A stretch of DNA of 64,000 nt. Source: Nitrososphaerota archaeon (lineage in GTDB: Archaea; Thermoproteota; Nitrososphaeria; Nitrososphaerales; Gagatemarchaeaceae). This document shows, piece by piece, positions 59,592 through 64,000 of the stretch (positions within the stretch are counted from its first letter, which is position 1; each line of letters begins with the position of its first letter). Location of the stretch: assembly GCA_027886905.1 (NCBI GenBank), contig JAPCJO010000004.1, positions 2,923 to 66,922 of the forward strand. Reading direction: 5' to 3'. Under the pieces are notes generated by a model. That model was given only the letters and a program-made list of their open reading frames with translations, had not been told where the DNA came from and searched no databases. Both the position numbers and the translations under genes were made by a program.

Positions 59592-60739
59592 GCACCACAA
59601 CCTCCTCCACGACGGCGCCCGCCACGACCTCTGCGAAGGTCGTGCTCGCCGACTACAAGGACGTCTGGGTCTTCCTGCAGCGGCAGGACGGACACCTGTC
59701 GAACGACTCCCTAGAGCTCCTGGCTTCCGGGAGGAAGGTCGCCGACCAGGTCGGCCAGAGGCTCGTGGGCCTCATCCTCGGAAACCATCTGAGGGGCCTC
59801 TCTGAGGAAGCGATAGACTACGGCGCGGACCTCGTGCTCGTGGTCGACGACCCGGCCCTGCGCACCTACCACACTCTGAGGATGATCGACACCCTCGAGG
59901 CGATGATACTCAAGAGGAAGCCCTACGCGATAATCTTCCTCGCCACCGAGTTCGGAAGGGAGCTCGCGGCGCGGCTCGCCTACAGGGTCAACTCCGGGCT
60001 CGCGACGGACAACGTGGACTTTGAGGTCCAAGACTACTTCAACCCGAAGTTCAACGAGATGTTCCCGAAGACCATGACCCAGGTCAGGCCTGACTTTGGG
60101 AGCAGGGTCGCGAAGATCTGGACGCCGCGCCACAGGCCACAGGTCGCCACCCTCAAGCCGGGAAGCTTTACCCCGCTGGCTAGGGACCCGAGCAGGAGGG
60201 CCAACGCCAAGATAGAGAAGGTGCAGCTCCCGCGCCCGGGCAAAGCGTACGCGCTGACCGTGAAGGAGCTCGTCGAGCTCCCCAAGTCCAACGTGGACCT
60301 GGACCACGCGAGCGTGGTGATAGGGCTGGGGATGGGGATACTCCGGGGGGCGGACGGCTCTCCAAGGAACCCGCTCGTAGCCTACAAGCTCGCGACCGAG
60401 CTGAAGGAGCTCATCGAGAGGAAGTGGGGGCTCAAGACCGAGATCGGCGCCTCTAGGGGCCTCGTGATGGCCCAGGTGAAGGCACTGGAAGGCATAATCA
60501 CGAGGGACCACGAGCTCGGCCAGACGGGGACGCTCATCAGCCCGGACCTCTACATCGCGCTCGGCGTGAGCGGTTCGGCGCCTCACAGGGCCGGGATAAG
60601 GGCGAAGAAGATCCTCGCGGTCAATCCTGACCCGAATGCGCCGATCCTCCTCGCCGCGCAGTACTCCGTGGTCGGCGACCTCTACGACTTCGTGCCGAAG
60701 CTCATCGACACGCTCGAGGCCCTTCCCGATAGGGCTTGA
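59588..60739 (+). CDS. etfA: Electron transfer flavoprotein alpha subunit
   Basis: 383 residues from ATG 59588 (ATGA overlap with etfB); the track start at 59189 is inside etfB. The N-terminus is Ser/Thr-rich and unconserved. The FAD domain has LGQTGTLISPDLYIALGVSG and APHRAGIRAKKILAVNPDPN, the defining EtfA motif. The middle carries an insertion-like segment (KTMTQVRPDFGSRVAKIWTP), so this EtfA is longer than usual. It forms the EtfAB dimer that passes electrons to the ETF:quinone oxidoreductase encoded next. Confidence 0.92.
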   Translation: MSTTTSSTTAPATTSAKVVLADYKDVWVFLQRQDGHLSNDSLELLASGRKVADQVGQRLVGLILGNHLRGLSEEAIDYGADLVLVVDDPALRTYHTLRMIDTLEAMILKRKPYAIIFLATEFGRELAARLAYRVNSGLATDNVDFEVQDYFNPKFNEMFPKTMTQVRPDFGSRVAKIWTPRHRPQVATLKPGSFTPLARDPSRRANAKIEKVQLPRPGKAYALTVKELVELPKSNVDLDHASVVIGLGMGILRGADGSPRNPLVAYKLATELKELIERKWGLKTEIGASRGLVMAQVKALEGIITRDHELGQTGTLISPDLYIALGVSGSAPHRAGIRAKKILAVNPDPNAPILLAAQYSVVGDLYDFVPKLIDTLEALPDRA

Positions 60740-62448
60740 ATGCCGCTGGCGCAGAATACGACGTAATCGTGGTGGGGGCGGGGCCTGGGGGCTCCGCCGC
60801 TGCCCTGACGCTCGCCCGGAAGGGCGTGAAGGTTCTCCTCATCGAGAGGGCAAAGGCCCCCGGCGAGAGCAACGTCTCGGGAGGAGTCCTCTACGGGGAT
60901 TTCACCAAGGGCTACGGGCTCATGGACCTCCTCCCGGACTTCGAGTCCGAGGCGCCGCTGGAGAGGAAGGTCCTCTCCCACGAGGTCGACATCCTCTCGA
61001 CTCCGGACCAGAGGACGGGGACGTACCGGCGGTACCGCCTCGACGGGAACTCAATCCTCGCCAGGCTCGGGCTGTTCACGGTCGAGATCGAGACGGGGCA
61101 CAACTACACGGTGACGCGCAGCGAGTTCGACCCCTGGTTCGCGCAAAAGGCCACGGCCGCGGGGGCCGAGCTGATGGTGGAGACCACTGTGAGCGGGCTC
61201 CTCACCGACGCGGAGGAGGCGGAGGAGCAAGGTGGGGGCAGGGACCCCGCCGTGCTCGGAGTGAAGACCTCGCGCGGAGAGATAAAGTCGAAGCTGGTGA
61301 TCGACTCTGCGGGCGTGACCTCCGGCCTGGTGGAGGCCGCCGGGCTCAGGGAGTCGCTCGGGCCAAGGCAGCTGTATCAGGCGGTCAAGCACGTGTTCCG
61401 CCTGCCAAAGGGGGAGGTCGACAAGCGCTTCAAGCTCAGGGAAGGAGAGGGGCGCGCGGTCAACTGCTTCGGCGACTTCATGCAGGGGGTGAGCGGGAGC
61501 GCCTTCGTGTACACCAACCGAGAGACGATATCAATCGGCATAGTCGCTTCAGTGGACTCGATGGTGCGCGCCTTCACGGAGCGCTTCGACAAGGTGGGGA
61601 CGCTCCGCGACGTGCTGGACGCCTTCGAGTCGCACCCCTACGCGGCCGAGCTCCTCGAGGGCGGGGAGCTCCTAGAGTTCTCGTCGCACAACATCCCCAG
61701 AGGGCACACGGCGATGCTGAAGAAGCCCTACGCGGGCGGCTACCTCCCCACGGGAGACGCGCTGGGGGCTTTCATCAAGATCGGCCCGCTCCTCGACGGC
61801 ATGCGAAGGGCGATAGCGAGCGGCATCATGGCGGCGGAGGCGTACATGCTCGCGAGCGAGTCTGGCTCCTTCCGCGCCTCCAACCTCTCGAGATACAAGG
61901 ACATGCTCGCGCCCCTGTATGAGGACGTCAACAGGTCCGGGAGGGAGAGCTTCTTCAGCGAGAGCGGCTTCGCGTACTCCACCCTGCCGCGCATCCTGTT
62001 CTCTTCCTCGCTCTTCTCGAAGCGGGTGAAGTTCGAGGCGTCGCCCGACCCCCGGGCGCCTCGCAGTCCGGCCATCCCCTCGGAGGCCGACGGCCCCTCC
62101 GCCCGCATCACTGTCGACCTCGAGGCGGCCTCGAAGTCCTCCGTCAAGCCATGGGTCCCAAGTTGCCCGGCCGGGTGCTTCTCGCTGGTGACGCCGAAGG
62201 GCGCGTTTACGTCCTACAAGGAGCTCTACGCGGCCAACTTCAAGCTCGCCGCCTCCTCACCAGAGCACAAGGGCGGGCTGGACGTCCTCGCATACAGGGA
62301 GACCGTCAAGGACATCCTAGAGGGCACCGTCGCCTTCGACGCCCGGGGGTGCGTGGGGTGCGGGACGTGCGGAGAGATAGGCCCCAAGGAGATGGTCGCC
62401 TTCGAGCCCGAGGCGGGAGGCCGCGGCGTGCGCTACAGGTACGGCTAG
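60736..62448 (+). CDS. ETF:quinone oxidoreductase, FixC-FixX fusion
   Basis: 570 residues, TTG start overlapping etfA (TTGA). FixC-like FAD domain: DVIVVGAGPGGSAAALTLAR, NVSGGVLYGDFTKGYGLMDL, and GDALGAFIKIGPLLDGMRRA. The C-terminal 100 residues are a FixX-like ferredoxin: one Cys in CPAGCFS and three in GCVGCGTCGEIGPKEMVAFE. Fused forms occur in mitochondria and some archaea, while bacterial Fix proteins are separate (family knowledge). It delivers ETF electrons to membrane quinone and completes the operon. Confidence 0.94.
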   Translation: MNAAGAEYDVIVVGAGPGGSAAALTLARKGVKVLLIERAKAPGESNVSGGVLYGDFTKGYGLMDLLPDFESEAPLERKVLSHEVDILSTPDQRTGTYRRYRLDGNSILARLGLFTVEIETGHNYTVTRSEFDPWFAQKATAAGAELMVETTVSGLLTDAEEAEEQGGGRDPAVLGVKTSRGEIKSKLVIDSAGVTSGLVEAAGLRESLGPRQLYQAVKHVFRLPKGEVDKRFKLREGEGRAVNCFGDFMQGVSGSAFVYTNRETISIGIVASVDSMVRAFTERFDKVGTLRDVLDAFESHPYAAELLEGGELLEFSSHNIPRGHTAMLKKPYAGGYLPTGDALGAFIKIGPLLDGMRRAIASGIMAAEAYMLASESGSFRASNLSRYKDMLAPLYEDVNRSGRESFFSESGFAYSTLPRILFSSSLFSKRVKFEASPDPRAPRSPAIPSEADGPSARITVDLEAASKSSVKPWVPSCPAGCFSLVTPKGAFTSYKELYAANFKLAASSPEHKGGLDVLAYRETVKDILEGTVAFDARGCVGCGTCGEIGPKEMVAFEPEAGGRGVRYRYG

Positions 62449-62470
62449 CACCGAAAGATTCTGCCCGGGC

Positions 62471-63883
62471 CTAGCGCGAGTTCAGCTTGTCGAGCTTGAA
62501 CGCGGAGTGGATGGCCCTCACCGTGTCCTTCGCGTCCTTCTCCGCCACTATCAGCGAAAGGTTCTGATTGGACGAACCCGAGGCTATCATCTTGATGTTT
62601 ATCCGCTTGGCGGAGATCGCGCCGAACGCGGTGGACGCCACGCCCATCGTGGTCCTCATCGCTCCGCCCACAATCGCGATAGCGCTCACGTCGTCCTCCG
62701 TGAGTATGTGCCTGTAGCCCCCCTGGCCGAGCAGCGCGAGCTCCAGGGCGTTCGCACCCTTCTCCATCGAGGACCTCGCCACGACCATGCTGATGTTGGA
62801 CTCCGACACACTCTGCGATATCATCAGGACGTTTATCCCGATGCGGCCCATCACTTCGAAGATCCTCGCGGCGCTCCCCGGCTTCCCGACCATGCTCGCC
62901 CCGGCCACGGTTATCACGGCCACCTCCTTGACGAGGGCCACCGCCTTCACCACGTTCTTGGCGTAAAGCCGGGGGTTCTTCTTCACAAGTGAACCCGGGT
63001 CCTCGGGCTTGAAGGTGTTCCTGAACCTCACGGGTATCCCCTTCTCCGCCACGGGCTCCAGCGTGCGCGGGTGAAGGGCCTTCGCCCCGAATACCGCCAT
63101 CTCGCCGGCCTCTTCGTAGGAGATCTCGCGCAGCACGCGCGCGTCGGGGACTATCCTGGGGTCGGCCGTCATCAGCCCGTCGACGTCGCTCCAGATCCAG
63201 ACCTCGTCGGCATCGATCGCCGCCGCGATCGTCGTCCCCGTGAAGTCGGAGCCCCCCCTTCCGAGCGTCGTGATGTCCCCGCGCTGGGTGGCTCCTATGT
63301 AGCCCGTGACCACCGGGGTCTTCCCCTCGGCTAGGAGCGGGGCGAGCTTCTCCTTGACCTGGAACTTGGTGACCTCCATCAGCGGGGTGGCGTCGCCGAA
63401 CCTGTCGTCGGTCATTATTCCCGCCTCCCCCCCTGTCATGTAGACGGCGTCCATCCCCCTCTCGATGAGCGCTCCCATCACGATGGGGTTGGAGAGCCTC
63501 TCCCCGCAGGCTAGTATCGCGTCCTTGGACCTCGGGGTGAGCTCGCCCAGCACGGTGCTCCCTCGGGCGAGCTTCTCAAGCTGGCTGAGCGTAACGTTCA
63601 GCATCCCGAGGACCTGCCGCCTTACCGCCTTGTCGCTGACCGTTGCGGTGAGGGCCGCGAGGTGGGTCTCCCGTATCGAGGCCAGCCGCTCTTCGACGGG
63701 TTTCTCCATCCCCTTCGAGGCGTCCGCGCAGAGAGCGAGAAGCTCGTCGGTGACGTCCCCCATCGCGGAGCAGACGACCACGACCTGGTGCCCCTTGCCG
63801 TTCCCCTTCACCCGGTCCGCGACGTTCTTGATGCGCTCCGCGGACGCCACGGAGCTTCCTCCGAACTTCATGACGACCTTCAC
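62471..63883 (-). CDS. Aspartate kinase
   Basis: 470 residues from [23 protein letters not shown] is the kinase N-terminus, and [20 protein letters not shown] and [14 protein letters not shown] complete the ATP/aspartate site. Two ACT domains follow ([40 protein letters not shown]), which normally bind lysine or threonine for feedback control. It catalyses the first step to lysine, threonine and methionine. A partial gene ends 4 nt upstream on the same strand. Confidence 0.94.
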   Translation of the reverse strand: MKVVMKFGGSSVASAERIKNVADRVKGNGKGHQVVVVCSAMGDVTDELLALCADASKGMEKPVEERLASIRETHLAALTATVSDKAVRRQVLGMLNVTLSQLEKLARGSTVLGELTPRSKDAILACGERLSNPIVMGALIERGMDAVYMTGGEAGIMTDDRFGDATPLMEVTKFQVKEKLAPLLAEGKTPVVTGYIGATQRGDITTLGRGGSDFTGTTIAAAIDADEVWIWSDVDGLMTADPRIVPDARVLREISYEEAGEMAVFGAKALHPRTLEPVAEKGIPVRFRNTFKPEDPGSLVKKNPRLYAKNVVKAVALVKEVAVITVAGASMVGKPGSAARIFEVMGRIGINVLMISQSVSESNISMVVARSSMEKGANALELALLGQGGYRHILTEDDVSAIAIVGGAMRTTMGVASTAFGAISAKRINIKMIASGSSNQNLSLIVAEKDAKDTVRAIHSAFKLDKLNSR

Positions 63884-63887
63884 TTTC

Positions 63888-64000
63888 TCAACCTCCGCCC
63901 ACTCCGCTCATCCTGTAGCTTGCGATGGCCTCCGCGGGCCCGTTGATCCTTCCCCTTATCTCCAGCAAGTCCCTTAGCAAAGAAGACGCTGTCTCGGGGC
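63888..64000 (-). CDS. C-terminal fragment of an unidentified gene upstream of aspartate kinase
   Basis: In frame to the window edge the minus strand reads SLLRDLLEIRGRINGPAEAI and ends RMSGVGGG at a TGA (63888-63890), 4 nt before the aspartate kinase GTG. It is too short to identify. By position it could be another gene of the aspartate-family pathway. Confidence 0.55.
   Translation of the reverse strand, partial: PETASSLLRDLLEIRGRINGPAEAIASYRMSGVGGG

Noticed and set aside
58428-59600. 390-codon minus-strand ORF antisense to etfB
   Set aside because: It mirrors etfB in a GC-rich genome, has a His/Arg/Leu-rich composition with no family motif, and no promoter. Similar shadows lie opposite acs (37273-38346), etfA (59711-60586) and other genes.
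60636-61922. 428-codon plus-strand ORF overlapping the FixC-FixX gene
   Set aside because: Arg/Gly-rich out-of-frame reading of the fixC gene; the real gene has clear FAD and ferredoxin motifs in the other frame.
1-64000. tRNA, rRNA, CRISPR and transposase genes
   Set aside because: Scanned by eye for T-loop sequences, repeat-spacer arrays, and DDE or tyrosine recombinase motifs. None was convincing. A tRNAscan and CRISPR search would settle it.

Overview
This is GC-rich archaeal DNA. The archaeal signals are a TFB gene, a TRAM-domain protein, leaderless genes behind AT-rich TATA boxes about 26 nt upstream, a split PurS/PurQ/PurL, an HDAC-type deacetylase and an AN1-like zinc finger. Start codons are often TTG or GTG, and many operon junctions are 4-nt NTGA stop/start overlaps. 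The gene content (folate-dependent purine synthesis with a bifunctional-length PurH, ETF plus ETF:quinone oxidoreductase, CO-dehydrogenase-type small subunits, acetyl-CoA synthetase) suggests a heterotrophic relative of the Nitrososphaeria/Thaumarchaeota (for example group I.1c). That placement is inference only. No rRNA, tRNA, CRISPR array or insertion sequence was recognised.

Layout. 0-0.4 kb: 5' part of a secreted Ser/Thr-rich protein. 0.5-9.5 kb: purine/folate block, with purH on the minus strand and purS-purQ-purL-purF-purN-folD-(5-formyl-THF cyclo-ligase)-purE on the plus strand. 9.5-28.7 kb: surface-glycan island. It holds a flippase, one GT2 and three GT4 glycosyltransferases, an AsnB-type amidotransferase, two large GT-C-like membrane proteins, a sugar epimerase, a DUF1616 protein split into two genes, and a minus-strand operon joining a sugar nucleotidyltransferase to a MacB/FtsX-type ABC system. 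28.8-30.8 kb: a tail-fibre-like 11-residue-repeat protein and an unknown protein. 30.9-34.4 kb: purine synthesis resumes (purC-purM, convergent purB), so the island sits between two purine blocks.

34.4-43.1 kb: an ABC-2 exporter pair, acetyl-CoA synthetase, a class V aminotransferase, a Gfo/Idh/MocA oxidoreductase, an LsrF-like thiolase/aldolase, an RNase HI-like protein and a TRAM protein with a 5'-UTR hairpin. 43.3-47.9 kb: a Tat-exported beta-helix protein, then xdhC-coxM-coxS with no large subunit, and an AN1-like zinc finger. 48.1-51.1 kb: operon of zinc alcohol dehydrogenase, a nucleotidyltransferase-like protein and an HDAC-family deacetylase. 51.2-57.3 kb: small zinc ribbons, a secreted protein, a CPBP-family membrane protein, a 38-residue leaderless membrane peptide, a two-HTH regulator, TFB, and a membrane protein overlapping a winged-helix protein. 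57.4-62.4 kb: malate dehydrogenase and an electron-transfer module (etfB with an insertion, etfA, and a FixC-FixX fusion). 62.5-64 kb: aspartate kinase and the 3' end of an upstream gene.

Together these genes describe de novo IMP/AMP synthesis on folate one-carbon units, cell-surface glycan assembly and export, acetate activation, and delivery of electrons from flavin dehydrogenases to the quinone pool.
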